A stretch of 17,445 nucleotides of DNA from an uncultured Succinatimonas sp. (GCA_900552905.1 USBR01000026.1:1-17445); one strand, 5' to 3'. Positions 1 through 7,616 are shown, counted from the stretch's first letter. Numbers and translations are program-made. The notes: generated from the sequence alone by a model not told the origin.

Positions 1-54
1 GGCTCTAACGTGTTCTACTTTCAATTATTTACCCATAGATATACACGAAGAGCC
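1..54. mobile_element. ISL3-like insertion-sequence end (probable remnant or copy edge)
   Basis: The first 54 bases are bounded by an imperfect inverted repeat: GGCTCT-AA-CGTG at 1-12 and CACG-A-AGAGCC at 44-54. Read on the minus strand, the inner edge at 54 starts GGCTCTTC and carries ATGGGTA about 18 bases further in. This resembles my memory of ISL3-family ends, which typically start GG(C/T)TCTT. The eight bases just outside (55-62) are all A, which suits the 8-bp AT-rich target duplications of that family. No transposase is visible, so the body of any element would lie to the left of the window. A simple hairpin with no element is the main alternative. Confidence 0.42.
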
Positions 55-266
55 AAAAAAAATAAAAAAATTTTTCGTAAAAAAATTTAAGTACTGATTT
101 TTATAGTATTTTTGCACCCCTGCGGCGCAAAGTTTTAAATATATATTCCCACCCCCGAGTTTTTGCCTTAAAAACAGAAAAAAATTGCAAAAGGTTATTG
201 CAGAACTTATGCAATGATATAAAATGCAGACGTAAAAATGTGATCGAAAGCGCTTGCGGAGGCATA
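55..266 (+). promoter_or_regulatory. AT-rich upstream region of the binding-protein gene
   Basis: This leader holds two A7-T tracts (64-75 and 79-88) that could act as UP-element-like or bent DNA. TTTGC (111-115) and GCAAA (127-131) form an inverted repeat around a GC-rich centre, a possible operator or hairpin. A weak promoter-like pair is TTGCAC (112-117) and TTAAAT (135-140) with a 17-base spacer. GTTTTT (159-164) and AAAAAC (170-175) form a small hairpin. A ribosome-binding site GGAGG at 258-262 sits four bases before ATG 267. No promoter here matches consensus well, so the exact start of transcription is not supported. Confidence 0.35.
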
Positions 267-1268
267 ATGAGAGGTTTTACAGCCTTAGTATTTTTTGGCT
301 GTCTGAGTATATTTCAGGCATATGCAACAGAATCTAAAGCTGTAGGCTGTATCGATGTTTTCTACAATAATGCTAACGATCCTTTCGTTTCAAGTTTTGA
401 CGACAGTCTTAAAGCTCAAAGTTTGCGTTATGGCAAAAAAGTCCGCAGTTTCGATGCGCAGGGCCATGAAGAGCTACAGATGCAGCAGTATTTATCCGTA
501 AGTAGTGATAAGTGCATGAAGATTGTCTCCCTAGCTAATTCTATCTATTCTCAGCCTTTAGTCAGTCGTGCCCGCGAACAGGGACAGACTATTGTCTTCT
601 TTAATGGTAAGCCCGATGCTGAGGCTATGGTCAGTTATGACAGGGTCTGGTATGTCGGTTCAAATCCTATGGAGATTGGTGAATCTCAGGGCAAGATGGT
701 CGCTGAATATATATCCGCACATCCCGATTATGATCGCAATCATAATGATCGCCTCGATATTATTTTGCTTAAAGGTCCCTTTAACGATTATGCCACCGAG
801 TTTAGATCGCAAAGAGTAATCGAAGAGCTTCGTCAGGCGCAGATTAAATATGAGCGCGTCGCTACTATCAGTGCCGATTGGTCTTTTGAAAGTGCTTATG
901 AGCAGATGCAGTCTTATATTCAAAAAAATGGCTTAGATAATGTCGATGTCATTATTTCTAATAATGATTCCATGGCTCTAGGAGCACTGCAGGCTCTGCA
1001 GATGAATGGCTATAATCTAGGTCGCGGTTATAAAAAGATCCCCATCTTTGGTGTAGATTCCATCCCTGAGGCTTTATCTGCCGTACATAAGGGCTTATTA
1101 GAGGGTACGGTCAGCCACGATTATCGCACTATGGCTAGGATCTGCCTTGAAATCGGTCAGGATAATGAAGTTAAGCCTGATACTATTTCAAAAATCTTTA
1201 AATTTCCCATCCATGATAATTACATCATGGTCCCGAGCAATCCAAATTTTGGTTACGCACAGCGCTAA
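267..1268 (+). CDS. MglB-like periplasmic sugar-binding protein, solitary, altered pocket
   Basis: Secreted substrate-binding protein of the galactose/glucose-binding (MglB, Peripla_BP_4) family, 333 residues. I chose ATG 267 because GGAGG lies four bases upstream and translation then begins with a good signal peptide (R2, hydrophobic 4-16, cleavage after AYA about residue 20). An upstream TTG at 198 would only extend it in front of the signal. Compared from memory with E. coli MglB, pocket residues kept are D38, F40, N113, R180, W205, N233 and D264. The equivalents of H152, D154 and N256 are D174, A176 and H284. The calcium loop is present but altered (D156, N158, N160, D164, with D227 replacing the distal Glu). 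The fold is therefore conserved while the ligand probably differs. No ABC permease or ATPase gene is adjacent in the window, so it may feed a remote transporter or act as a sensor partner. A structured 3' region and terminator follow. Confidence 0.85.
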   Translation: MRGFTALVFFGCLSIFQAYATESKAVGCIDVFYNNANDPFVSSFDDSLKAQSLRYGKKVRSFDAQGHEELQMQQYLSVSSDKCMKIVSLANSIYSQPLVSRAREQGQTIVFFNGKPDAEAMVSYDRVWYVGSNPMEIGESQGKMVAEYISAHPDYDRNHNDRLDIILLKGPFNDYATEFRSQRVIEELRQAQIKYERVATISADWSFESAYEQMQSYIQKNGLDNVDVIISNNDSMALGALQALQMNGYNLGRGYKKIPIFGVDSIPEALSAVHKGLLEGTVSHDYRTMARICLEIGQDNEVKPDTISKIFKFPIHDNYIMVPSNPNFGYAQR

Positions 1269-1332
1269 TAGCACCATTTTAGATATTTTATATGAATATA
1301 GAAAAAGGTAATTGCATTTTTATATTTTATAA

Positions 1333-1348
1333 GTTAGCATATGCTAAC
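1333..1348. repeat. Perfect 16-bp palindrome
   Basis: GTTAGCATATGCTAAC is a perfect palindrome 64 bases after the stop of the binding-protein gene. It could be a dimeric regulator site, or as RNA the first hairpin of the structured region that ends in the terminator at 1462. No neighbouring promoter fixes its role. Confidence 0.7.
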
Positions 1349-1427
1349 ACGAGTTACCTAAGACTAACTATCTTCGGCAAGCAAAACTCGTTTGCATGTG
1401 TTCTTAAAAGGTGGTGGTACACCTTGT

Positions 1428-1462
1428 TTGGCGATCATTAAAATTTGATCGCCAATTTTTTT
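1428..1462 (+). terminator. Strong intrinsic terminator after the binding-protein gene
   Basis: TTGGCGATCA (1428-1437) pairs perfectly with TGATCGCCAA (1446-1455) around an eight-base AT loop, and seven T follow (1456-1462). It lies about 160 bases after the stop codon at 1268, leaving room for a long 3'-UTR or a separate small RNA. Confidence 0.85.
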
Positions 1463-1731
1463 AACTTAATTGTGTAAATTCAAGCCTTTATAAACTAAAA
1501 AACGACTTTTGATCCATAATGCTTTCAAAAATTCTTATTTATATAAAAAAAGCTTAAAGGGCAAAGGGAGCTTCAAGTAATTTTAAATGGAGATTTTGGG
1601 GAGTTAAATTTAAGCTTTTAAATAGTCTTTATTATGCTTTTAGATTATATAAAGAAGATTAGATTTAACTTATTTTAGTTAAAGTTAGAGGCGCAAAGCT
1701 TAAAGGGAGATTAGCGGGAGTATTAGGCAAT
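1463..1731. other. AT-rich non-coding spacer with a 13-bp direct repeat
   Basis: No ORF with a ribosome-binding site is visible here on either strand. AAAGCTTAAAGGG occurs twice in the same direction, at 1549-1561 and 1695-1707. TTTAAC (1664-1669) and GTTAAA (1678-1683) can form a weak AT hairpin. Otherwise I see nothing in it. It separates the terminator of the binding-protein unit from the oppositely directed rpsT terminator. Confidence 0.5.
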
Positions 1732-1762
1732 AAAAAACCCCGCTAGAGAGCAGGGCTTTTTC
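1732..1762 (-). terminator. rpsT intrinsic terminator
   Basis: On the minus strand CCCTGCT (1755-1749) pairs with AGCGGGG (1744-1738), including one G-U, around loop CTCT, and six T follow (1737-1732). It starts about 26 bases after the rpsT stop. The A/T runs on both sides mean it could also stop rightward transcription weakly. Confidence 0.85.
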
Positions 1763-1780
1763 AATAAGAGCTTTTAGGTC

Positions 1781-2044
1781 TTATTGCATGTTCTTAATTA
1801 AGGCAGCTAAGGTGCTCTTATGACGGGCAGCCTTATTCTTGTGGATTAAACCCTTGCCAGCAGAACGGTCTAAAATAGACTCAGCCTGGACGAAAGCTAA
1901 CTTAGCAGCTTCCTTATCGCCAGTGGCAACGATCTTAACAACTTTCTTAACTAAAGTGCGCATCTTGGAACGTGCAGCTACATTACGCTGACGTGCCTTC
2001 TCGGAAATAACAACGCGCTTCTTTGCAGACTTAATATTAGGCAC
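1781..2044 (-). CDS. rpsT: 30S ribosomal protein S20 (GTG start)
   Basis: Small-subunit protein S20, which binds the 5' domain and helix 44 of 16S rRNA early in 30S assembly. The 87-residue product equals the E. coli length and carries the family signatures: PNIKSAKKR at 2-10, SEKARQRN at 15-22 and [13 protein letters not shown] at about 64-76. The start is GTG at 2044, not an in-frame ATG further upstream: AGGAG (2055-2051) lies six bases before it and the protein then begins exactly where the family does. E. coli rpsT is known to start with UUG and to be autoregulated in translation; the rare start here fits the same logic. It is transcribed alone, divergent from ribF, with its own promoter and terminator. 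The murJ gene that often sits between rpsT and ribF is absent. Confidence 0.97.
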   Translation of the reverse strand: MPNIKSAKKRVVISEKARQRNVAARSKMRTLVKKVVKIVATGDKEAAKLAFVQAESILDRSAGKGLIHKNKAARHKSTLAALIKNMQ

Positions 2045-2070
2045 AGATAGCTCCTGAAAACTAAAAATAT

Positions 2071-2094
2071 TGCCACATTCCATAACCGGTGGCA
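2071..2094 (-). promoter_or_regulatory. rpsT leader hairpin
   Basis: On the minus strand TGCCAC (2094-2089) pairs with GTGGCA (2076-2071) around a 12-base loop. It lies in the inferred 5' leader, about 15 bases before the ribosome-binding site, and an AT-rich stretch follows. It may take part in S20 autoregulation or act as a weak attenuator; this is inferred from position only. Confidence 0.4.
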
Positions 2095-2106
2095 CTTGAG
2101 GCCAGT

Positions 2107-2135
2107 ATTCTATCAGGATTTTTATCTAAATTAAA
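2107..2135 (-). promoter_or_regulatory. Probable rpsT promoter (extended -10)
   Basis: On the minus strand TTTAAT (2135-2130) and TAGAAT (2112-2107) are separated by 17 bases, and TG sits one base upstream of the -10 hexamer, as in extended -10 promoters. Transcription would start near 2100, giving a leader of about 55 bases containing the hairpin at 2071-2094. Confidence 0.5.
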
Positions 2136-2280
2136 GTAAAATTTTCGTTATATTTTTGATTTACTGTTTAAAGAAAGTTAAATGCCCCATAAAAGCTCTA
2201 ATTCTAGTCCCCAGGCAATTATTTATGCCGCCAAAGGGGTTGTCGTTTAGGTATTTATGCAACCTCTGCTCCAAATAATA
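2136..2280. other. Central part of the rpsT/ribF divergent spacer
   Basis: Non-coding DNA between the two divergent promoters. It holds one nested inverted repeat: GGCA (2214-2217) with TGCC (2226-2229) inside CCCC (2209-2212) and GGGG (2236-2239). Because it lies upstream of both inferred transcription starts, it is more likely a DNA site than an mRNA leader. I see nothing else here. Confidence 0.35.
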
Positions 2281-2296
2281 TATAATAAACGTTTAT
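2281..2296 (+). promoter_or_regulatory. ribF operon -10 box with overlapping palindrome
   Basis: TATAAT at 2281-2286 is a perfect -10 hexamer; the best -35 at 17 bases (TGCAAC, 2258-2263) is poor. The 12-bp palindrome ATAAACGTTTAT (2285-2296) overlaps the -10 and the expected start point, so a regulator bound there could block the operon. Its AAACGTTT core resembles LacI/PurR-type half-sites, but that resemblance is weak. No FMN riboswitch (RFN) signature is visible in the leader. Confidence 0.42.
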
Positions 2297-2346
2297 ATCT
2301 GAGTTAAATCGAGCAGTATTTTGTTAATCGAGGGATTTTTTTAACC

Positions 2347-3306
2347 ATGCGTCTTATCCGTTGCCTCTCTGACTTTAAAGGCACCCCGAAGGGAGTAGCC
2401 CTGGCAATTGGCAATTTTGACGGTTTACACCGTGGACATCAGGCTGTGATTGCCACTATGCAGGCAAAAGCTCGCACCTTAGGTCTTATGAGTGCCGTCA
2501 TGATCTTTGAGCCGCAGCCTTTGGAATTTTTCTCTCGTAATATTCCTGCGCGTTTATATTCTCTGCGCGATAAGCTTATCGCCTTAGATAGAGTTGGTGT
2601 AGATCTGGTTTTTTGCATGCGCTTTAACCGTGATTTTGCCTCCATGAGTGCAGAGGAATATGTCAACGATCTGCTGTATCAAAAGCTTCAGGTCAGAAGT
2701 GTCACCGTGGGCACTTTGTTTAATTTTGGCAAGGGTGGTAAGGCTGATATCGATGATCTCAAAGCTCTAGGGGCCCCCTTAGGCATGGAGGCATCGGCAA
2801 TTGCTGGTGTTAACCTCAATGGTCAGAGAATCTCTAGTACCCTTATCCGTCAGTATTTAGAGGAAGGTAAGTTAAAGCTTGCCGCCACCGCCTTAGGCCG
2901 TCCTTACTCTATCTCAGGTAAGGTTGTTCACGGCAATGAAATCGGAAGAACTCTTGGTTTCCCCACTGCCAATATCAATATTAACCGTCGTGTAAGTCCA
3001 CTTTTAGGTGTTTATGCCGTTAAAGTCCGCTTAGATGATGGTCAAATCTATCGCGGTATTGCCAATGTCGGTTATCGTCCCACCATTGGTAAAAATCAAA
3101 AGCAGAGTATTTTAGAGGTCAATCTCTTTGACTTTAAGGGCGATCTCTATGGTCGTACTCTCTATGTCTATTTCCTGCAAAAACTTCGTCAGGAAATAAA
3201 GTTTTCAGATCTTGGGCAGTTAGCAGAACAGCTTGCCTGCGATCGCCAGCAAGCCTATGAGGCTTTTAAACAATCAAAATTTGATACAAGTGATGTTTGT
3301 AGGTAA
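2347..3306 (+). CDS. ribF: Bifunctional riboflavin kinase / FAD synthetase
   Basis: Converts riboflavin to FMN and then FAD in the cytoplasm. The N-terminal FAD-synthetase domain has the nucleotidyl-transferase motif GNFDGLHRGH at 22-31 and ISSTLIR at 162-168. The C-terminal flavokinase domain has GRTLGFPTAN around 200-209 and runs to about 305. The 319-residue length is normal for the bacterial two-domain form. The segment usually read as V-G-D-D-F-x-F-G in relatives is V-G-T-L-F-N-F-G (121-128), losing an acidic residue, so adenylation might be affected. ATG 2347 follows AGGGA (2331-2335) at a rather long 11-base spacing. ileS starts three bases after the stop, as in the conserved gammaproteobacterial ribF-ileS pair. 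Confidence 0.96.
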   Translation: MRLIRCLSDFKGTPKGVALAIGNFDGLHRGHQAVIATMQAKARTLGLMSAVMIFEPQPLEFFSRNIPARLYSLRDKLIALDRVGVDLVFCMRFNRDFASMSAEEYVNDLLYQKLQVRSVTVGTLFNFGKGGKADIDDLKALGAPLGMEASAIAGVNLNGQRISSTLIRQYLEEGKLKLAATALGRPYSISGKVVHGNEIGRTLGFPTANININRRVSPLLGVYAVKVRLDDGQIYRGIANVGYRPTIGKNQKQSILEVNLFDFKGDLYGRTLYVYFLQKLRQEIKFSDLGQLAEQLACDRQQAYEAFKQSKFDTSDVCR

Positions 3307-3309
3307 AAA

Positions 3310-6135
3310 ATGGCTGATTATAAAAGTACTTTAAATCTTCCGAACACTGCCTTCCCGATGCGCGGTAATTTAGCGCAGTGTGAACCGCAAATGTTAGCAG
3401 ACTGGGAAAAGCGTGATCTTTACAAGAAAATCCGCGAGTCTCGTGCCGGTGCTAATATGTTTATTCTGCACGACGGTCCTCCTTATGCTAACGGCAATAT
3501 TCATATCGGCCACTCCATTAACAAGGTTTTAAAGGACATCATTATCAAGTCTAAGACCATCTCAGGTTTTGACTCTCCCTATATCCCCGGCTGGGACTGC
3601 CATGGTCTGCCGATTGAAGTTAAGGTTGAAAGTCTTGTTGGAAAGCCTGGAGCTAAGATCGATGCTGCCGCCTTCCGTCAGGAATGCCGCAAATATGCTC
3701 AAAGCCAAGTTGATGCTCAGCGTCGCGACTTTAAGCGCTTAGGCGTTATCGGTGATTGGGATCACCCGTACTTAACCATGAATTACAAGACTGAGGCTGA
3801 TACCTTAAGAGCCTTAGGTAAGGTAATTGCCAATGGTCACTTTGTCCGTGGCTTAAAGCCGGTTTATTGGTGCATGGACTGTCAGTCTGCTTTAGCTGAG
3901 GCTGAGGTTGAGTACGCTGATGTAACCTCTGATTCCATCTATGTCCGCTTCAATGCTGTCGATGAGCAGGCCATCTGCGATATCTTCAATGCTCACGAAG
4001 GCGAGGGTCCTTTAAGCTGTGTAATTTGGACCACGACTCCATGGACCTTACCTGCTAACCGCGCTATCTGCTTAAACGAGCAGTTAAAGTATTCCTTAGT
4101 ACAAGTTGAGACCGCTCAGGGTCTCGAGCGCTTCATCTTAGCCTCCGATCTCGTTGAGACTGTCATGAAGGAGTTTGAGATTGAGAACTACAATATCTTA
4201 GGTGAGGATGTCTCCGGTAAAGCTTTAGAGTTACAGCGCTTTAAGCATCCGTTCTTAGATATTACCGTTCCGGCTATTCTCGGAGCTCACGTTACCTTAG
4301 AGGCTGGTACCGGTTGCGTTCACACCGCCGGTGGTCACGGTCTTGACGATTATAATGTCTCTGTTAAGTATGGCATTGAGATCTACAATCCGGTAGGCCC
4401 TGATGGTTGCTTTAAGTCTGACTGTGAATTCTTCGCCGGCTTAAATGTCTTAAAGGCCAACCCGGCTGTATTAGAGGTTTTAAAAGAGCGCCATGCTTTA
4501 GTTAAGTATAAGAAGATCACTCACAGCTATCCGCACTGCTGGCGTCACAAGACTCCGGTAATCTTCCGCGCTACTGCACAGTGGTTCATCTCTATGGAAG
4601 CTCGTGGTTTACGTACTCGCGCTTTAGAGGAGATTAAGCAAGTTCGTTGGATTCCTGAGTGGGGTCAGAACCGTATTGAGGCCATGGTTAAGCAGCGTAC
4701 TGACTGGTGTATTTCCCGTCAGCGTACTTGGGGTATGCCGTGTGCAGTTCTCATCAATAACGAGACTAATGAAATCCATCCTAATACTCCTGAGATCATC
4801 GAGAAGGTGGCTTTAGAGGTCGAGAAGAAGGGTATTCAGGCTTGGTGGGATCTTAAAGTTGAGGATCTCATCGGTGCTGAGGAAGCCGCTCACTATCACA
4901 AGGATCCCAATACCTTAGACGTATGGTTTGACTCTGGTTCAACTCACTGCTCTGTAGTTGATGAGCGTCCTGAATTCAATCACCACAGCGCCGATCTTTA
5001 CCTTGAAGGTTCCGATCAGCACCGCGGCTGGTTCATGTCTTCCTTAATGTTAGCTGTTGCGACTAAGAATAAGGCTCCGTACCGTCAGGTCTTAACTCAT
5101 GGCTTTACCGTTGATGGTCAGGGCCGCAAGATGTCTAAGTCCTTAGGCAACGTTATCGCTCCTCAGGAAGTCATCGATAAATTAGGTGCCGACGTTTTAC
5201 GTTTATGGATTGCCTCTAATGACTACACTGGTGATATGGCCGTCTCTCATGAGATCTTCAAGCGCTCTTCTGACGCCTATCGTCGTGTCCGCAATACCAT
5301 TCGCTTCCTCTTAGCTAATCTCAATGGCTTTGATCCTAAGTGCGATCAGGTCAAGTTTGAGGATATGGTGGAGTTAGATAAGTGGGCTGTTTCCTTAACT
5401 GCTAATACACAGAAGGAAATTCTGAAGCATTATGAGGATTATGACTTCCATATGGTAGTGCAGACTCTGATGCACTTCTGCTCTATTCAGTTAGGTTCCT
5501 TCTACTTAGACATTATTAAAGATCGTCAGTACACCGCTAAGGATACTTCTACTGCGCGTCGCTCCTGCCAGACTGCCCTCTACAAGATCTGTGAGGCACT
5601 CTTACGCTGGATTGCCCCGATCCTCTCCTTCACCGCTCAAGAGGCTTGGGAGAGTATGCCAGGTGAGCGTGAGGAATTTGTCTTCACCTCTAAGTGGTAT
5701 GAGGATCTGCAGACTTTAGATGAGAACTCTAAGTTCAATAGCGCCTTCTGGGAGCGCATCTTAGCCTTCCGTAACGAGGCTAATCGCGCCATTGAGACTG
5801 CCCGTAACAATCAGGTTATCGGTGGTAGCTTAGAGGCTGAGCTCTCTATCTATGCTAAGGATGATTTAGCTTCTGACTTAAAGCAGTTAGGTGATGAATT
5901 ACGCTTCGTGCTCATTACCTCTCGTGCCGATGTCCTCGAGGGTGAGGCTCCTGAGGGTGCTTTCGTTTCTGAGAGCTTAGGCTGTGCCTTCACTGTTAAG
6001 AAGTCTAATGCTCACAAGTGCGAGCGCTGCTGGCACTATGAGGCTGATGTTGACAGCGATCCGGAGTATCCGGGCTTATGCAAGCGCTGTGTTGAGAATA
6101 TCAAGACCTCAGGTGAAAAGCGTCACTTTGCATAA
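3310..6135 (+). CDS. ileS: Isoleucine--tRNA ligase
   Basis: Class I aminoacyl-tRNA synthetase charging tRNA-Ile, with a proofreading domain that removes misactivated valine. The 941 residues match the bacterial type. Visible landmarks are the HIGH motif at 65-68, the editing-domain signature [10 protein letters not shown] at 241-250, the second editing block around HGLDDY at 343-348, and KMSKS at 607-611. A C-terminal zinc finger with two CxxC pairs (CERC and CKRC, about 905-930) is also present. The C-terminal zinc module marks the type found in E. coli. AGG at the ribF stop is the likely ribosome-binding site, so translation is probably coupled to ribF. Codon use is strongly biased (TTA for Leu, GAG for Glu), as expected for high expression. 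The stop overlaps the lspA start by one base. Confidence 0.98.
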   Translation: MADYKSTLNLPNTAFPMRGNLAQCEPQMLADWEKRDLYKKIRESRAGANMFILHDGPPYANGNIHIGHSINKVLKDIIIKSKTISGFDSPYIPGWDCHGLPIEVKVESLVGKPGAKIDAAAFRQECRKYAQSQVDAQRRDFKRLGVIGDWDHPYLTMNYKTEADTLRALGKVIANGHFVRGLKPVYWCMDCQSALAEAEVEYADVTSDSIYVRFNAVDEQAICDIFNAHEGEGPLSCVIWTTTPWTLPANRAICLNEQLKYSLVQVETAQGLERFILASDLVETVMKEFEIENYNILGEDVSGKALELQRFKHPFLDITVPAILGAHVTLEAGTGCVHTAGGHGLDDYNVSVKYGIEIYNPVGPDGCFKSDCEFFAGLNVLKANPAVLEVLKERHALVKYKKITHSYPHCWRHKTPVIFRATAQWFISMEARGLRTRALEEIKQVRWIPEWGQNRIEAMVKQRTDWCISRQRTWGMPCAVLINNETNEIHPNTPEIIEKVALEVEKKGIQAWWDLKVEDLIGAEEAAHYHKDPNTLDVWFDSGSTHCSVVDERPEFNHHSADLYLEGSDQHRGWFMSSLMLAVATKNKAPYRQVLTHGFTVDGQGRKMSKSLGNVIAPQEVIDKLGADVLRLWIASNDYTGDMAVSHEIFKRSSDAYRRVRNTIRFLLANLNGFDPKCDQVKFEDMVELDKWAVSLTANTQKEILKHYEDYDFHMVVQTLMHFCSIQLGSFYLDIIKDRQYTAKDTSTARRSCQTALYKICEALLRWIAPILSFTAQEAWESMPGEREEFVFTSKWYEDLQTLDENSKFNSAFWERILAFRNEANRAIETARNNQVIGGSLEAELSIYAKDDLASDLKQLGDELRFVLITSRADVLEGEAPEGAFVSESLGCAFTVKKSNAHKCERCWHYEADVDSDPEYPGLCKRCVENIKTSGEKRHFA

Positions 6136-6644
6136 TGGCTAAAGTAATTAAAGCAAATGGCAGGCTGTTTTTAATCATCAGCCTGCTGTGGGTGATACTC
6201 GATCAATTCACTAAGTATTTAGTGGTTAAGGAGATTGATTATTATTCTTCTGGTATCGAGATCACGCCTTTTTTCAATATCGTCCACGTCTACAATAAAG
6301 GCGCCGCTTTCAGCTTTTTAGCCTCAATGGGCGGCTGGCAACGCTGGTTTTTTGTAGGTGTGGCCGTGATTATTACTTTAGTCTTACTGGTATTACTATT
6401 AAAAACGCCTAAGAGTAAGCCGTGGACTTGCTTGGCTATCAGCCTCATTATCGGTGGTGCTGTAGGCAATCTTATCGACCGTGTGGTCTTAGGTCATGTA
6501 GTCGATTTTCTCTTGTTCTATATCAAAACTGATTCAGGTATATGGGCCTATCCGGCTTTTAATGTCGCTGATATCGGTGTTTGTGTCGGGGCGGCTTTAT
6601 TAGTGATCATCAGTATCTTTGGAAAGGACGAGAAGGAGCAATAA
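6135..6644 (+). CDS. lspA: Lipoprotein signal peptidase (signal peptidase II)
   Basis: Inner-membrane aspartyl protease that cleaves the signal peptide of prolipoproteins after diacylglyceryl transfer. The 169 residues are of normal length with four membrane segments (about 11-30, 70-90, 96-113, 141-162). The catalytic aspartates are D115 in GNLIDR and D146 in FNVADIG. The conserved VYNKGAAFS block is at 52-60. ATG 6135 shares its first base with the ileS stop (TAATG), and the stop in turn shares one base with the ispH start, so all three are translationally coupled. In E. coli fkpB follows lspA; here ispH follows directly. Confidence 0.97.
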   Translation: MAKVIKANGRLFLIISLLWVILDQFTKYLVVKEIDYYSSGIEITPFFNIVHVYNKGAAFSFLASMGGWQRWFFVGVAVIITLVLLVLLLKTPKSKPWTCLAISLIIGGAVGNLIDRVVLGHVVDFLLFYIKTDSGIWAYPAFNVADIGVCVGAALLVIISIFGKDEKEQ

Positions 6645-7576
6645 TGAGCTTTAAAATCCTCCTAGCTAGCGCCCGTGGTATGTGTGCTGGTGTTTATCGC
6701 GCCATCAATACTGTCGAAAGAGCCTTAGATAAATACGGCAAGGAGCGCGTTTATGTCCTCCATGAGGTGGTACATAATGCCCATGTCGTTGCTGATTTAA
6801 GAACTCTCGGTGCTCACTTTGTCGAAGATCTTAAAGATGTGCCTGCAAATTCAGTTTTAATCTTCTCAGCTCATGGGGTGAGTGTAGAGACTGAAGAGCA
6901 AGCTCGTGCTTTAGGTTTTACCATTATCGATGCTACCTGTCCCGTAGTTACTGGCATTCATCGCAAGATGAATTTAGCCTCAAAGCGCGGACAGGAAGCG
7001 GTGGTAATTGGACATCCGGGACATCAGGAAGTTATCGGTACTATCGGTCAGTATTTAGGCGATAAAGCTAAAGTCCACGTGATCTTAAGCGTTGAGGATG
7101 TTGAAAAGCTCGCTATTGATGGTGACAATGCCTTCTTTGCTACACAGACGACCTTATCTGTAGATGAAACGCGTCGTACTGTAGCGGCGCTTAAGGCTAA
7201 ATACCCCAATATTCAAGGTCCGCGTTCTGATGATACTTGTAACGCCACACAAGAGCGTCAAAATGCAGTGCGTGAATTAGCGCAAATGTGCGATTTAGTC
7301 ATTATTGCCGGATCTGCTAATTCTTCAAATTCAAACCGTCTGCGAGAGGTTGCTGAAAGTGAACATACCAAAGCTTATCTTATCGATGACAGTACACAAT
7401 TTGATGAGAAATGGTTAGAGGGGGTTGAGCGTGTAGGTCTTACCGCAGGTGCCTCTGCTCCTGAGTATGTAATTGACGATATTGTCGCTTATCTTAAAGC
7501 TCATGGCGCGAGTTCTTGTGAAACTGTCGGCGCTCAAGCTCACGATCGCGTCTTTCCCTTACCTAAAGAAATTTAA
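6644..7576 (+). CDS. ispH: 4-hydroxy-3-methylbut-2-enyl diphosphate reductase
   Basis: Last enzyme of the MEP isoprenoid pathway: a [4Fe-4S] reductase turning HMBPP into IPP and DMAPP. The 310-residue product keeps the three cluster cysteines C14, C99 and C199, the active-site histidines H44, H77 and H127, and E129. The TQTTLS block is at 168-173 and SSNSNRL at 227-233. I chose ATG 6644, preceded by AAGGAG (6633-6638), because a GTG at 6581 would add 21 residues inside lspA that the family lacks. It is the last gene of the operon and is followed by a hairpin at 7583-7606. The presence of ispH points to the MEP route and therefore to iron-sulphur cluster supply. Confidence 0.97.
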   Translation: MSFKILLASARGMCAGVYRAINTVERALDKYGKERVYVLHEVVHNAHVVADLRTLGAHFVEDLKDVPANSVLIFSAHGVSVETEEQARALGFTIIDATCPVVTGIHRKMNLASKRGQEAVVIGHPGHQEVIGTIGQYLGDKAKVHVILSVEDVEKLAIDGDNAFFATQTTLSVDETRRTVAALKAKYPNIQGPRSDDTCNATQERQNAVRELAQMCDLVIIAGSANSSNSNRLREVAESEHTKAYLIDDSTQFDEKWLEGVERVGLTAGASAPEYVIDDIVAYLKAHGASSCETVGAQAHDRVFPLPKEI

Positions 7577-7582
7577 GTGCTA

Positions 7583-7616
7583 AAGATCAGGAGCGATCCT
7601 GATCTTATCCTTATTT
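7583..7616 (+). terminator. Hairpin ending the ribF-ispH operon
   Basis: AAGATCAGGA (7583-7592) pairs perfectly with TCCTGATCTT (7597-7606) around the tetraloop GCGA, a GNRA type. The downstream tract is only moderately T-rich (ATCCTTATTT), so termination may be partial or the hairpin may mainly protect the 3' end. Confidence 0.6.

Larger units (their letters stand above)
1330..1462 (+). ncRNA. Candidate structured RNA or 3'-UTR with terminator
   Basis: Four inverted repeats follow one another without an ORF. They are the palindrome 1333-1348; ACGAGTT 1349-1355 with AACTCGT 1385-1391; AAGGTG 1408-1413 with CACCTT 1420-1425 (six-base loop); and the terminator hairpin 1428-1455 followed by seven T. 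This density of stems ending in an intrinsic terminator fits a small RNA of about 130 nt or a 3'-UTR-derived RNA of the binding-protein mRNA. I see no match to tRNA, tmRNA, RNase P, 6S, SRP RNA or Spot 42, and no clear own promoter. It is a hypothesis from folding by eye only. Confidence 0.3.

Noticed and set aside
198..266. Upstream TTG start for the binding protein
   Set aside because: It would add 23 polar residues before a good signal peptide, and GGAGG correctly precedes ATG 267.
660..923. Minus-strand ORF inside the binding-protein gene
   Set aside because: Shadow of a clear real gene, no ribosome-binding site and no recognisable motif.
2045..2095. N-terminal extension of S20 from an upstream ATG
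   Set aside because: The family starts at the PNIKSAKKR block; GTG 2044 has its own ribosome-binding site, and the extension covers the leader hairpin.
2136..2346. FMN riboswitch before ribF
   Set aside because: No RFN-type conserved segments are present; only a short nested inverted repeat is visible, upstream of the inferred start.
6657..6706. Tyr instead of Asp after the first IspH cluster cysteine motif
   Set aside because: This position (GMCAGVYRAI) varies within the family as I know it, and all catalytic residues are present.
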